64,000 bases of DNA. Origin: Croceibacter atlanticus HTCC2559 (GTDB lineage Bacteria > Bacteroidota > Bacteroidia > Flavobacteriales > Flavobacteriaceae). The position numbers and the translations under genes are program-made. The notes under the pieces are model-generated. The model was given only the letters and a program-made list of their open reading frames with translations, searched no databases and had not been told where the DNA came from. The DNA lies in the NCBI RefSeq assembly GCF_000196315.1, contig NC_014230.1, forward strand, positions 186,001-250,000, in the 5' to 3' direction. The number at the start of each line of letters is the position of its first letter. Position 1 is the first letter of the stretch. Positions 17,675 to 26,920 of the stretch are shown one piece after another.

Positions 17675-18927
17675 GTTTTCTGCTTTTTCTTTCGAGCAGC
17701 AGGAAATAATACATTGTTTAAAATTAAGCGGTAACCAGGTGAAGTTGGATGCAACTCTAACTCTGTCTTTGGGTCTCCTACTCTATGCTGATAATCTTCG
17801 GGGTCGTGACCTCCATAAAACGTAAAAAATCCCTTGCCCTTAATACCGTGAATATAGCGCGCTTCATTATTTGTTTTGTTTTCTCCCATTACCAAGACAT
17901 TACTCTTAATTTCTTTAGAGTCATAAGCCGTAGTTTGTCCCATAAAGCCTTTTACCAAACTGGTGTGGTTTTGGGTAAGCATAGTTGGTATAGGATCCCA
18001 CTTTGCAGAATAATTCATTAAAGTAAAATAATCTGTAGTACGCGGAATTTTTCTTTTAGGTGTAGTATCAATAGAAGAGAACTCATAAACCATTGGGCTT
18101 CGCTCAAGAGTAAAATCTGTAAAAGCAAATGTTTTAGAATAATCTATTTTATTTTGGTAACCAGCTTCGCTTGCATCACCATCAAACATAGGCTCGCAAA
18201 TATCTACATCTTCAGCAGCTAAGGCAATATCAAAACTATCTGTAGCACTGCACATTGCAAACATAAAGCCGCCACCTACTACATAATCACGAATTTTTAA
18301 AGCAACAGCTCTTTTCTCCTCAGACACCTTACTATAACCAAGTTCTTGCGCCAAAGCTTCGGCTTTTTGTTTTTCTTCGATATACCAAGGCGCAGCTCTA
18401 TATGCTCTATAAAATTTACCGTATTGTCCCGTAAAGTCTTCGTGGTGCAAGTGCAACCAATCATATAATATAAGCTGATCGCTTAAAACCTCTTTGTCAT
18501 AAACTACCTCGTAAGGAATTTCAGCATATGTTAGCACCATTGTAACAGCATCATCCCAAGGCAAATTTCCTTTTGGAGAATACACGGCAATTTTTGGTGC
18601 TTTTTCTAAAACTACAGCTTCCATATTTTGAGAAGGAGAGCTAATCATTGTTAGTATTTCCTCTGTTTTTGAATCGCTTAATGTTTCAAAAGAAATACCT
18701 CTTATCTTACATTCATTACGTAACTCTTGAGAATCTGCCATAAGGAAAGAACCGCCACGATAGTTTAGTAACCATTTTACTTTTTGTTGCTTCTGAAGCA
18801 TCCAATACGTAAGACCGTAGGCTTTTAAATGATCTTGCTGCGTATCTTCATCCATAGGAATGATGATATAGGAAGAAAATCCTTCAGCAGAGATTAAAAG
18901 TAGCAGTAGTAAGATAATCTTTTTCAT
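17671..18927 (-). CDS. Conserved exported Bacteroidota protein (often labelled 'asparagine synthetase B')
   Basis: The 418-residue protein has a signal peptide (about residues 1-18) and then IIIPMDEDTQQDHLKAYGLTYWMLQKQ and WLLNYRGGSFLM, a pattern I remember from Flavobacteriia proteins labelled asparagine synthetase B. I see no N-terminal Cys of a glutaminase domain and no SGGxDS pyrophosphatase loop, so it cannot be a normal AsnB. Other visible parts are YDWLHLHHEDFTGQYGKFYRAY, a glycine-rich VVGGGFMFAMCSATDSFDIAL, and FFTFYGGHDPEDYQHRVGDP near the end; the middle could be a glutamine-amidotransferase-like fold facing the periplasm. The real function is unknown. Confidence 0.75.
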   Translation of the reverse strand: MKKIILLLLLLISAEGFSSYIIIPMDEDTQQDHLKAYGLTYWMLQKQQKVKWLLNYRGGSFLMADSQELRNECKIRGISFETLSDSKTEEILTMISSPSQNMEAVVLEKAPKIAVYSPKGNLPWDDAVTMVLTYAEIPYEVVYDKEVLSDQLILYDWLHLHHEDFTGQYGKFYRAYRAAPWYIEEKQKAEALAQELGYSKVSEEKRAVALKIRDYVVGGGFMFAMCSATDSFDIALAAEDVDICEPMFDGDASEAGYQNKIDYSKTFAFTDFTLERSPMVYEFSSIDTTPKRKIPRTTDYFTLMNYSAKWDPIPTMLTQNHTSLVKGFMGQTTAYDSKEIKSNVLVMGENKTNNEARYIHGIKGKGFFTFYGGHDPEDYQHRVGDPKTELELHPTSPGYRLILNNVLFPAARKKKQKT

Positions 18928-18988
18928 AGTATGAAAAGATACTCAAATTTTATTCCAAATAAATGGTTAGGTTTTAAGAAAAAGGAGT

Positions 18989-20527
18989 TTAAAATGGAAC
19001 ATCATTCTCATCGTCATTCATATTACTTCCAAAGGCTTGCTCTGGTGATGTAGATGGCATATCTGTACTAAAAGGATTATCATCATCCTTGTTCAATGCA
19101 GATTGGAACTCAAATGGAGAATCAAATGTTTCAAGGTTTGCAAAACGACCCAAATGTCCTTCGAATTTAAGACGTATATTATCTAAACCACCGTTACGGT
19201 GTTTAGCAATAATAAATTCGGCTTGACCTTCGGTTGGCGTGCGTTCTTCATCATCCCATTCTTCAATCTTATAGTATTCTGGCCTGTATATAAAGGATAC
19301 AATATCTGCATCCTGCTCGATTGCTCCAGATTCACGAAGGTCACTTAATAATGGACGCTTGCTACCACCACGCGTTTCTACAGCACGAGATAATTGAGAT
19401 AATGCTATTACTGGCACACTTAATTCTTTAGCTAAAGCTTTTAGGTTTCTAGAAATAGTAGAAATTTCTTGTTCCCTGTTTCCTCCCTTTTGGCTACCAC
19501 CAGCTGTCATTAACTGCAAATAATCTATCATTATAAGTTTAATACCGTGTTGCGATGCCAAACGCCTAGCCTTTGCTCTTAAATCGAAAATTGAGAGAGA
19601 AGGTGTATCATCAATAAACAATGGTGCTTTCTCTAAACCTTTTACCTTAACGTTAAGTTGCTCCCATTCGTGCTTTTCTAAATTACCAGTTCTTAGTTTT
19701 TCCGAAGACAATCCTGTTTCAGAAGAAATAAGACGTGTAATTAACTGTACAGAAGACATCTCCAAAGAAAAGAATGCTACTGGTATATTTTGATCTACAG
19801 CTACATTTCTTGCCATAGACAATGTGAGCGCTGTTTTACCCATACCAGGACGACCAGCCATAATTATTAAATCACTTGGTTGCCATCCAGAAGTTAACTT
19901 ATCTACACGCTCAAAACCTGAAGACACACCACTAAGACCTTCTTTGTTCGAAATATCTTCAATCTTTTTCTTTGCTTGTATTACAAGCTCTCTTGCTGTT
20001 TCTGAAGATCTCTTAATATTTCCTTGTGTAACTTCATAGAGTTTAGATTCTGCCGTATCTAACAAATCAAAAACGTCTGTAGTTTCATCATAGGATTGCT
20101 CAATTATTTCGTTTGAAATTTTAATTAAGCTACGCTGAATATATTTCTGCAAGATAATACGCGCATGAAACTCGATATGTGCAGAAGAAGATACCTTTTG
20201 AGTAAGTTGAACTAGGTAAAAATCGCCACCAGCAGCCTCAAGTTTCTGATCTTTCTTAAGTTGCTGAGAAACGGTTAATAAGTCGACAGGCTCACTATTT
20301 TCAAACAATTTAAAAATTGCTTCAAAAATATATTGGTGAGACTGCTTATAGAATACATCTGGGTTAAGAATATCTATAATTTCGTCGACCCCTTTTTTAT
20401 CTATCATCATCGCACCTAACACAACCTCCTCTAAATCAGTTGCCTGAGGTGGCAATTTTCCTTTTTCCAAGGATATAACCTGTCCTCTGTTGTAATTTTT
20501 AGATGTTTGCTGATTGACGTTCTCCAT
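18989..20527 (-). CDS. dnaB: Replicative DNA helicase
   Basis: This hexameric 5'-3' helicase unwinds DNA at the replication fork. The 512 residues show the N-terminal DnaB domain (LEEVVLGAMMIDKKGVDEIIDIL, about 30-130) and the RecA-like C-terminal domain with Walker A GRPGMGKTA (about 227), Walker B-type LIMIDYLQLM, and SQLSRAVETRGG plus LRESGAIEQDADIVSFIYRPEYY (motif 4). No intein is present. The ~45 C-terminal residues are an acidic low-complexity tail ending in DDENDVPF, longer than E. coli DnaB and usual in the phylum. Not in an evident operon. Confidence 0.97.
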   Translation of the reverse strand: MENVNQQTSKNYNRGQVISLEKGKLPPQATDLEEVVLGAMMIDKKGVDEIIDILNPDVFYKQSHQYIFEAIFKLFENSEPVDLLTVSQQLKKDQKLEAAGGDFYLVQLTQKVSSSAHIEFHARIILQKYIQRSLIKISNEIIEQSYDETTDVFDLLDTAESKLYEVTQGNIKRSSETARELVIQAKKKIEDISNKEGLSGVSSGFERVDKLTSGWQPSDLIIMAGRPGMGKTALTLSMARNVAVDQNIPVAFFSLEMSSVQLITRLISSETGLSSEKLRTGNLEKHEWEQLNVKVKGLEKAPLFIDDTPSLSIFDLRAKARRLASQHGIKLIMIDYLQLMTAGGSQKGGNREQEISTISRNLKALAKELSVPVIALSQLSRAVETRGGSKRPLLSDLRESGAIEQDADIVSFIYRPEYYKIEEWDDEERTPTEGQAEFIIAKHRNGGLDNIRLKFEGHLGRFANLETFDSPFEFQSALNKDDDNPFSTDMPSTSPEQAFGSNMNDDENDVPF

Positions 20528-20640
20528 AAAGCGAATGTAAAAAATTTAGACTCATGATGCGTGTTAAATACCGTCTTGATATATTAACAATTACCATGTG
20601 TACAAGTTGTGGATAACTATATTCTCCTGTTAATAAGCAC

Positions 20641-20675
20641 AAAAAAACCCAAAGCATCAACTTCAGGTTTTTGTG
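20641..20675 (-). terminator. Terminator after accA
   Basis: On the minus strand AAAAACCTGAAG, loop TTGATG, CTTTGGGTTTTTTT forms a stem with two G-T wobble pairs followed by a T run, 21-55 bases after the accA stop. Confidence 0.7.
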
Positions 20676-20695
20676 AGCAAGTGGTTTAATGGGGA

Positions 20696-21649
20696 TTAGC
20701 CTTTAAAGACTCCCATTTCTGAATATTTATTCATTCTTTGTTCCACTAAATCTTTTGGTGATAAGTCTTTAAACTCTGCATAAGAGCTTGCTATTTTCTC
20801 TTTTACCGTTGAGAACGTTTTGTCTCTATCTCTATGTGCGCCACCTAATGGTTCTTTCACAATTTCATCGACTAACTTCATCTTTTTCATGTCTTTAGCT
20901 GTAAGCTTTAAAGCCTCTGCAGCTTCTTCTTTATGCTCCCAACTTCTCCATAATATAGAAGAGCAAGACTCTGGAGATATTACAGAATACCAAGTATTCT
21001 CTAACATTAATACTTTATCTCCTACACCTATACCTAAAGCACCACCACTAGCACCTTCACCTATTATTACTACAATAATTGGCACTTTAAGGCGTGTCAT
21101 TTCCAAAATATTTCTTGCAATAGCTTCACCTTGACCACGTTCTTCTGCTTCTAAACCTGGATAAGCACCTGGCGTATCAACAAAACATACTACTGGCACA
21201 CCAAATTTCTCGGCAGATTTCATAAGGCGAAGTGCTTTACGGTAGCCTTCTGGATTAGCCATACCAAAATTTCTATATTGTCTGGTTTTGGTGTTAAAGC
21301 CTTTTTGTTGACCTACAAACATGTAACTCTGGTCTCCTATTTTTCCAAGACCACCAATCATAGCTTTATCATCTTTTACATTTCTATCGCCATGAAGCTC
21401 TAAAAATGTATCACCACAAATAGCTTTAATATAGTCTAATGTATAGGGGCGTGAAGGGTGACGAGACATTTGAACACGTTGCCAAGCGGTAAGGTTCTTA
21501 TATATGTCTTTTTTGGTTTCATTTAGTTTTTTCTCAATTTGCTTGCAGGTTGCCGTAACATCTACTTCGCTCTCTGATCCAATATTTTTTGCTTTTTCAT
21601 ATTGCTCTTCAAGTTCTTTGATAGGCAACTCAAACTCTAAATATTCCAT
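20696..21649 (-). CDS. accA: Acetyl-CoA carboxylase carboxyltransferase subunit alpha
   Basis: With AccD it moves the carboxyl group from biotin to acetyl-CoA, giving malonyl-CoA for fatty acid synthesis. The 317 residues match E. coli AccA (319), with [10 protein letters not shown] at the start, ARHP-type [56 protein letters not shown] and [16 protein letters not shown] minus-strand TATATTTG (-7 type) sits at 21674-21681, 25 bases before the start. accD is not in the window. Single-gene unit with its own terminator. Confidence 0.97.
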   Translation of the reverse strand: MEYLEFELPIKELEEQYEKAKNIGSESEVDVTATCKQIEKKLNETKKDIYKNLTAWQRVQMSRHPSRPYTLDYIKAICGDTFLELHGDRNVKDDKAMIGGLGKIGDQSYMFVGQQKGFNTKTRQYRNFGMANPEGYRKALRLMKSAEKFGVPVVCFVDTPGAYPGLEAEERGQGEAIARNILEMTRLKVPIIVVIIGEGASGGALGIGVGDKVLMLENTWYSVISPESCSSILWRSWEHKEEAAEALKLTAKDMKKMKLVDEIVKEPLGGAHRDRDKTFSTVKEKIASSYAEFKDLSPKDLVEQRMNKYSEMGVFKG

Positions 21650-21733
21650 AAAAGGTGTTGTTATTTTAGCTTACAAATATAGCAAACATTTTTTGGGAAG
21701 TGAATAATCTAGTTTTAAGATTACACTTAAAAC

Positions 21734-22663
21734 TTATCTCATTTTTCTTCGCTTAGCAAATCTGCCAATACCGTCTTTATTTTTCAGAATTCCATTTAAC
21801 ACTACAGTAGATAAAATTATTAAAGCACCGTAATAAAATTCTGGATTCATTTCTTCTTTACTTCCAAAGATGAAAAATGCTAATATTATACCGTAAACAG
21901 GCTCTAAGTTTATAGTTAGCATAATTGTATATGGACTCAGGTACTTCATAACAGCAACAGATGCTATAAATGCATACGCTGTACAAACCGATGCCAACAC
22001 CAATAACAATAACCAATCTTGATTGCTAAGTTGAAAAAATTCTGAAGTAAATCCTGCTGATGCTTCTCCTATAAAAGTATCAAAACCTAAATAGATTGTA
22101 ATAGCGATTACGCCAATTAGCAACTCATAAAATGAAATAACTGAAGCATCTCCTTTTTGCGCTAATTTGCCGTTTATCAAGGAAAAAACTGCAGATAAGA
22201 ATGCAGATATTAATGCTAAAATAATACCTAAAACATAATCTGTTTCTACATTAAATATTATGTAAAGACCTGCAATAACCAAGACACCAAAAAAAACTTC
22301 GTACCAAATTACTTTTCGCTTATAGAAAATAGGTTCCATAATTGAAGTAAAGAATGCGCCAGTAGCAATAAGCGCTAGCGTGATAGAGACATTTGAAACT
22401 TTTATAGCTTCAAAAAAAGTTAGCCAATGCAAGGCAATTACAATTCCTGCAGATGCCAAAATTAATAGTTGTTTTGCTGTCATTTTTAAAGGTTTCTTTT
22501 TATAAAGAATCCACAAAAAAATAAAACCACTTGCTAACCACATTCTATAAAACACTAACGGTAAAGCGTCGATAGATATGAGTGCTCCCAAAACTGCGGT
22601 AAAACCCCATATAAAAACAATAACATGAAAATGTAAGTAGCTTTGTAGCTTAGCGTTTGGCAT
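21734..22663 (-). CDS. EamA-family (DMT) transporter
   Basis: The 309-residue integral membrane protein has about ten hydrophobic segments and two EamA repeats (first FIWGFTAVLGALISIDALPLVFYRMWLA, second starting near LGIILALISAFLSAVFSLINGKLA). These permeases usually export metabolites such as amino acids, but the substrate cannot be read from sequence. A basic tail (GRFAKRRKMR) ends the protein. Its start lies 14 bases inside the end of the LptG-like gene, so tgt, lptG and this gene form one operon with translational coupling. Confidence 0.9.
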   Translation of the reverse strand: MPNAKLQSYLHFHVIVFIWGFTAVLGALISIDALPLVFYRMWLASGFIFLWILYKKKPLKMTAKQLLILASAGIVIALHWLTFFEAIKVSNVSITLALIATGAFFTSIMEPIFYKRKVIWYEVFFGVLVIAGLYIIFNVETDYVLGIILALISAFLSAVFSLINGKLAQKGDASVISFYELLIGVIAITIYLGFDTFIGEASAGFTSEFFQLSNQDWLLLLVLASVCTAYAFIASVAVMKYLSPYTIMLTINLEPVYGIILAFFIFGSKEEMNPEFYYGALIILSTVVLNGILKNKDGIGRFAKRRKMR

Positions 22664-23729
22664 TGTAAAGTAGATAGATTGCTAATATCCCAAAGGACAC
22701 ATTTGGAAACCAGACCGCAACAAGAGGTGAGAAATCACTTTGTTCTGCGATAGTACCTAAAACCTTATCTAGAAAGACAAAACTAAATGCCACCGCAATA
22801 CCTATTGCTAGGTTAATACCCATACCGCCACGGCGTTTCATTGCAGAAACCGCAACAGCTATAATAGTAAGTATATAAGCCGAAACTGGTGTGCTCCATC
22901 TTTTATAAGCAACCACTAAATATCTATTTAAATTCCCTGATCCACGTCGTTTTTCATCTTCAATAAACTTATTAAGTTCATTAAAATTAAGTGTTTCTGC
23001 CACGTAGGAATTAGGCGTAAGTTCATCAAACTCAAATGGCAAGATTGTATCTAACTTTCTGTAATGAATTAAAGAATCTCCTCTAGCTCCAACCAAACGT
23101 TTATTAAAGTTAGTTAAGGTATACGTTGTGTCTTCCTTATTATACTGTAACCTAGAGGCACTAATCTTATATTCTAACACATTATCCTTAAAATGCTCAA
23201 GTGTGAAATTTAGAGCAGATTGCCTTGAAGGATTAAAGTTTGTAGCATAAATAACCTCGTCTTCATTTATTTGCCTGTACACATTTTTGGTTTCTTGTTG
23301 GTTGTCTCCTCCACTTTTAAGGTAAGTGTATTTAAACTCATTAAAACCCTTACTAGCAGATGGCGCTAAATACATACCCATTATTAACGCTAATAAACAC
23401 ACTATGGTAGCACCTATTAGGTATGGTCTTAAAAACCTATAAAAAGAAACTCCAGAACTTAAAAATGCTATAATCTCTGTATTGTTTGCTAGTTTTGAAG
23501 TAAACCAAATTACCGAGAGAAATAAAAACAGCGGAAATAATAAATTAGCAAAGTAAATGGTGAAGTTTAAGTAATACTCCGCAACTTCAATAAAAGGTAC
23601 ATCATTAGCTAAAATCTTATCAATTTTTTCAGCTAAATTAACTGTAATACCAATTGGTATAAACAACAACAACAAGGTTACAAAAGTTCCCAAGTATCGT
23701 TTTAATATGTACCAATCTAATATTTTCAT
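22650..23729 (-). CDS. lptG: LptF/LptG-family permease (YjgP/YjgQ)
   Basis: The 359-residue inner-membrane protein has the family layout: three membrane segments at the N-terminus (LGTFVTLLLLFIPIGITV..., FANLLFPLFLFLSVIWFTSKLANNTEIIAFLSSG), a periplasmic domain (about 130-270), and three segments at the C-terminus. LptF and LptG work with ATPase LptB to pull lipopolysaccharide from the inner membrane. The opening MKILDWYILKRYLGTF and the ELNKFIEDEKRRG linker favour LptG over LptF. Start ATG overlaps the tgt stop by one base (TAATG). Confidence 0.88.
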   Translation of the reverse strand: MKILDWYILKRYLGTFVTLLLLFIPIGITVNLAEKIDKILANDVPFIEVAEYYLNFTIYFANLLFPLFLFLSVIWFTSKLANNTEIIAFLSSGVSFYRFLRPYLIGATIVCLLALIMGMYLAPSASKGFNEFKYTYLKSGGDNQQETKNVYRQINEDEVIYATNFNPSRQSALNFTLEHFKDNVLEYKISASRLQYNKEDTTYTLTNFNKRLVGARGDSLIHYRKLDTILPFEFDELTPNSYVAETLNFNELNKFIEDEKRRGSGNLNRYLVVAYKRWSTPVSAYILTIIAVAVSAMKRRGGMGINLAIGIAVAFSFVFLDKVLGTIAEQSDFSPLVAVWFPNVSFGILAIYLLYNAKR

Positions 23730-24859
23730 TAAAGGCGTTTGTCCATTTGTTTAACCATCTTATCTTTCCATACTCTAAAAGTACCTGCTAATATTTGCTT
23801 ACGCGCTTCTCTAGTTAACCACAAATAAAAGCCTAAGTTATGAATTGTAGCAATTTGCTTGCCTAAAAATTCATTTACAGAAAAAAGATGTCTTAAATAT
23901 GCTTTAGAATACTCTGTATCTACCCAAGTAATGTCCATTTCATCAATAGGAGAAAAATCATCTTTCCACTTGGCATTCTTGATGTTAATTGTACCGTGTG
24001 CGGTAAACAACATTCCATTTCGTGCATTTCTTGTAGGCATTACACAGTCGAACATATCTATACCAAGCGCAATATTTTCAAGTATATTAATAGGAGTACC
24101 AACACCCATTAAGTAACGTGGCTTTTCTTTAGGCAATATTGCTGTAACAACATCTGTCATAGCATACATCTCTTCGGCAGGCTCTCCAACTGAAAGACCT
24201 CCAATTGCATTTCCGTCTGCTCCAACACTTGCTATATAATCTGCAGATTGCTGTCTTAAATCTTTGTAGGTACTACCTTGTACAATAGGAAAGAAGGTTT
24301 GCTCATAACCGTATTTAAAAGGTAGCTTTTTTAAATGCGCCACACAACGCTCTAACCACCTATGCGTCATATGCATAGATCGTCTTGCATATTGATAGTC
24401 GCACGGATAAGGCGTACACTCATCAAAAGCCATAATTATATCTGCACCTATTGTACGCTGAATTTCCATCACATTTTCTGGAGTAAACGTATGCATACTA
24501 CCATCTATATGGGATTTAAACTTAACGCCTTCCTCTTTTATTTTTCTATTAGACGATAATGAGTAAACTTGATAACCACCACTATCTGTTAAGATATTAC
24601 GATCCCAGTTCATAAATTTATGCAACCCACCAGCTTTCTCTAAAATCTCTGTTTGAGGTCTTAAATACAAATGGTACGTATTCCCTAAAATTATATCGGG
24701 ATTAATATCTTGTTTTAATTCTCTTTGATGCACACCTTTTACAGTACCAACTGTACCAACAGGCATAAAAATTGGAGTTTCAATTTTACCGTGGTCTGTA
24801 GTAATTGTTCCTGCTCGTGCTTGAGAGTTTTTATCTGTTGAAAGAAGATCGAATGTCAT
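23729..24859 (-). CDS. tgt: tRNA-guanine transglycosylase lacking the usual zinc cysteines
   Basis: It exchanges guanine 34 for preQ1 in tRNAs for Asp, Asn, His and Tyr. The 376 residues show the general base Asp92 in DSGGYQ, GGLSVGE, and the nucleophile Asp271 in FDCVMPTRNARNG. The E. coli zinc site lies in a P-x-D-x-x-C-x-C-x-x-C stretch followed by YSRAYL; here the aligned stretch from Pro304 has Asp309, Thr311 and Asp314 in place of the three Cys, while His340 (IATIHNLGFY) remains. The structural zinc is therefore probably lost. A minus-strand TATCTTTG box lies at 24877-24884. First gene of the tgt-lptG-eamA operon. Confidence 0.95.
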   Translation of the reverse strand: MTFDLLSTDKNSQARAGTITTDHGKIETPIFMPVGTVGTVKGVHQRELKQDINPDIILGNTYHLYLRPQTEILEKAGGLHKFMNWDRNILTDSGGYQVYSLSSNRKIKEEGVKFKSHIDGSMHTFTPENVMEIQRTIGADIIMAFDECTPYPCDYQYARRSMHMTHRWLERCVAHLKKLPFKYGYEQTFFPIVQGSTYKDLRQQSADYIASVGADGNAIGGLSVGEPAEEMYAMTDVVTAILPKEKPRYLMGVGTPINILENIALGIDMFDCVMPTRNARNGMLFTAHGTINIKNAKWKDDFSPIDEMDITWVDTEYSKAYLRHLFSVNEFLGKQIATIHNLGFYLWLTREARKQILAGTFRVWKDKMVKQMDKRL

Positions 24860-24876
24860 AGGCTAAAATAGAAGGG

Positions 24877-24884
24877 CAAAGATA
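24877..24884 (-). promoter_or_regulatory. tgt operon promoter -7 box
   Basis: The minus-strand reading TATCTTTG followed by CCC fits TAnnTTTG and lies 17 bases before the tgt ATG. A -33 TTG at standard spacing is not obvious. Confidence 0.6.
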
Positions 24885-24999
24885 ACCAACTGAAATAGAT
24901 TATCGAATTTGCTTCAAAAATTAATACGAGTTGTTTACTACTTCCTTAAAATCGTTAATAACTGCATTCTTTTAATTTTTTAACCCTTATAACAATGCG

Positions 25000-25007
25000 T
25001 ATTTTTG
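25000..25007 (+). promoter_or_regulatory. Transketolase promoter -7 box
   Basis: TATTTTTG followed by CAG fits TAnnTTTG and lies 23 bases before the ATG at 25031. An earlier ATG at 24995 overlaps this box, so it is unlikely to be the start. Confidence 0.6.
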
Positions 25008-25030
25008 CAGAAAATCAACCTATTCCAAAT

Positions 25031-25876
25031 ATGGCAGACATTAAAGCATTAGAGGATTTCGTAACTCAAGTGAGACGAGACATTTTGAGACAAGTACACC
25101 GCGTAAATTCAGGACATCCTGGAGGCTCATTAGGTTGTGCAGAATTTTTTACAGCTCTTTACCAAGAGGTAATGACACATAACAGTGATTTTAACATGAA
25201 CGGTAAAGATGAAGATGTATTCTTTTTATCTAACGGGCATATATCACCTGTTTTTTATAGTGTTTTGGCTAGAAGTGGCTACTTCCCTGTTGAAGAACTT
25301 AATACATTTAGACTTATTAATTCTAGATTACAAGGACACCCAACTACCCACGAAGGTTTACCAGGCATACGTATGGCATCTGGCTCTTTAGGGCAAGGCC
25401 TGTCTGTTGCAATTGGTGCTGCAAGTTCTAAAAAATTAAATGGAGACGATAAGTTAGTATATGCACTTTTAGGCGATGGCGAATTGCAAGAAGGACAAAA
25501 CTGGGAAGCATTTATGTATGCTGCAGGTAATGGTATAGACAACTTAATTGCTACTATAGATTTAAATGGGCAACAAATTGATGGCTCGACAGATAAAGTA
25601 TTACCATTAGGAAATCTTAAAGAGAAGTTTGTAGCTTTTGGATGGGATGTCTTAGAAATTAAAGATGGAAATAATATAAAGGAAGTTATAGATGGCCTAA
25701 AGTTAGCTAAAAGCAAAACCGGAAACGGTAAGCCTGTACTTATTCTTATGCATACTGTTATGGGTAACGGTGTAGATTTTATGATGCACACTCACGCTTG
25801 GCACGGAAAAGCACCTAATGACGAGCAACTAGAAACTGCTTTAAAGCAAAATCCAGAAACTTTAGGAGACTACTAA
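25031..25876 (+). CDS. Transketolase, N-terminal (thiamine-diphosphate) subunit
   Basis: In Bacteroidota transketolase is often split into two chains. From the ATG at 25031 this one has 281 residues and covers the diphosphate-binding half: HRVNSGHPGGSLG near the start, GHPTTHEGLPGIRMASGSLGQGLSVAIG cut into the usual order, and the ThDP-Mg motif GDGELQEGQNWEA followed by LIATIDLNGQQ. It transfers two-carbon ketol units in the pentose phosphate pathway together with the chain encoded 18 bases downstream. Confidence 0.95.
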   Translation: MADIKALEDFVTQVRRDILRQVHRVNSGHPGGSLGCAEFFTALYQEVMTHNSDFNMNGKDEDVFFLSNGHISPVFYSVLARSGYFPVEELNTFRLINSRLQGHPTTHEGLPGIRMASGSLGQGLSVAIGAASSKKLNGDDKLVYALLGDGELQEGQNWEAFMYAAGNGIDNLIATIDLNGQQIDGSTDKVLPLGNLKEKFVAFGWDVLEIKDGNNIKEVIDGLKLAKSKTGNGKPVLILMHTVMGNGVDFMMHTHAWHGKAPNDEQLETALKQNPETLGDY

Positions 25877-25894
25877 CGCTATTACTACATTACA

Positions 25895-26848
25895 ATGAAA
25901 ACATACACTAATACAGGAAATAAAGACACACGCTCAGGATTTGGAGCTGGTTTAACAGAATTAGGAAAAACCAATGAAAATGTAGTGGCACTTTGTGCAG
26001 ACTTAACAGGATCATTAAAAATGGATGAGTTTAAAGAAAACCACCCAGATCGATTTTTTCAAATAGGTATTGCAGAAGCTAATATGATAGGTATTGCTGC
26101 AGGAATGACTATTGGAGGAAAAATACCATTTACAGGAACATTTGCTAACTTTTCAACTGGTCGTGTTTACGATCAGATAAGACAAAGTGTAGCTTACTCA
26201 GATAAAAATGTAAAAATCTGCGCATCTCACGCAGGTGTCACTCTTGGTGAAGATGGTGCTACCCATCAAATTTTAGAAGATATCGGATTAATGAAGATGT
26301 TGCCAGGCATGACTGTCATAAACACTTGTGACTACAACCAGACTAAAGCAGCAACACTTGCAATAGCAAAACACGAAGGTCCTGTTTATTTAAGATTTGG
26401 GCGTCCTAAGGTTTCTAATTTCACGCCTGAAAACGGAACTTTCGAAATAGGAAAAGCTGTTCTATTAAATGAAGGTACAGATGTTACTATTGTTGCTACT
26501 GGACATTTGGTTTGGGAAGCTCTATTAGCTTGCGAAGCATTAGAGAAAGATGGTATTTCTGCTGAAGTAATTAACATTCATACAATAAAGCCTTTAGACG
26601 AAGAAGCCATAATTAACTCTGTTAAAAAAACGGGATGTATTGTTACTGCTGAAGAGCATAACTATCTTGGCGGCTTAGGAGAAAGTGTTGCAAGAACTCT
26701 TTCCCTTAATTTACCAACTCCACAAGAATTTGTAGCTACAGAAGATACATTTGGAGAAAGTGGAACACCTGCACAATTAATGGACAAATACGGTCTTAAT
26801 GCAGATGCTATTATAGCTAAAGCAAAGCAAGTTATCTCTAGAAAATAG
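25895..26848 (+). CDS. Transketolase, C-terminal (pyrimidine-binding) subunit
   Basis: The 317-residue chain carries the central and C-terminal parts of transketolase: RSGFGAGLTELGKTNENVVALCADLTGS, FFQIGIAEANMIGIAAGM with the catalytic Glu, HAGVTLGEDGATHQ, and the C-terminal regulatory-type domain (VTIVATGHLVWEAL..., TAEEHNYLGGLGESV). It pairs with the upstream subunit to form the active site, and the two genes form an operon ended by a strong hairpin at 26871-26899. Confidence 0.95.
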   Translation: MKTYTNTGNKDTRSGFGAGLTELGKTNENVVALCADLTGSLKMDEFKENHPDRFFQIGIAEANMIGIAAGMTIGGKIPFTGTFANFSTGRVYDQIRQSVAYSDKNVKICASHAGVTLGEDGATHQILEDIGLMKMLPGMTVINTCDYNQTKAATLAIAKHEGPVYLRFGRPKVSNFTPENGTFEIGKAVLLNEGTDVTIVATGHLVWEALLACEALEKDGISAEVINIHTIKPLDEEAIINSVKKTGCIVTAEEHNYLGGLGESVARTLSLNLPTPQEFVATEDTFGESGTPAQLMDKYGLNADAIIAKAKQVISRK

Positions 26849-26870
26849 ACTTAACTTTTTTAAGAATAAA

Positions 26871-26899
26871 AAAAGCGTAAACATTTGTTTACGCTTTTT
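26871..26899. terminator. Bidirectional terminator between transketolase and FKBP genes
   Basis: AAAAGCGTAAAC, loop ATTT, GTTTACGCTTTTT: a 12-bp perfect stem with A and T runs on either side, placed between convergent genes, so it can serve both strands. Confidence 0.92.
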
Positions 26900-26920
26900 C
26901 TTTATTAGAATGTTTTCTTT

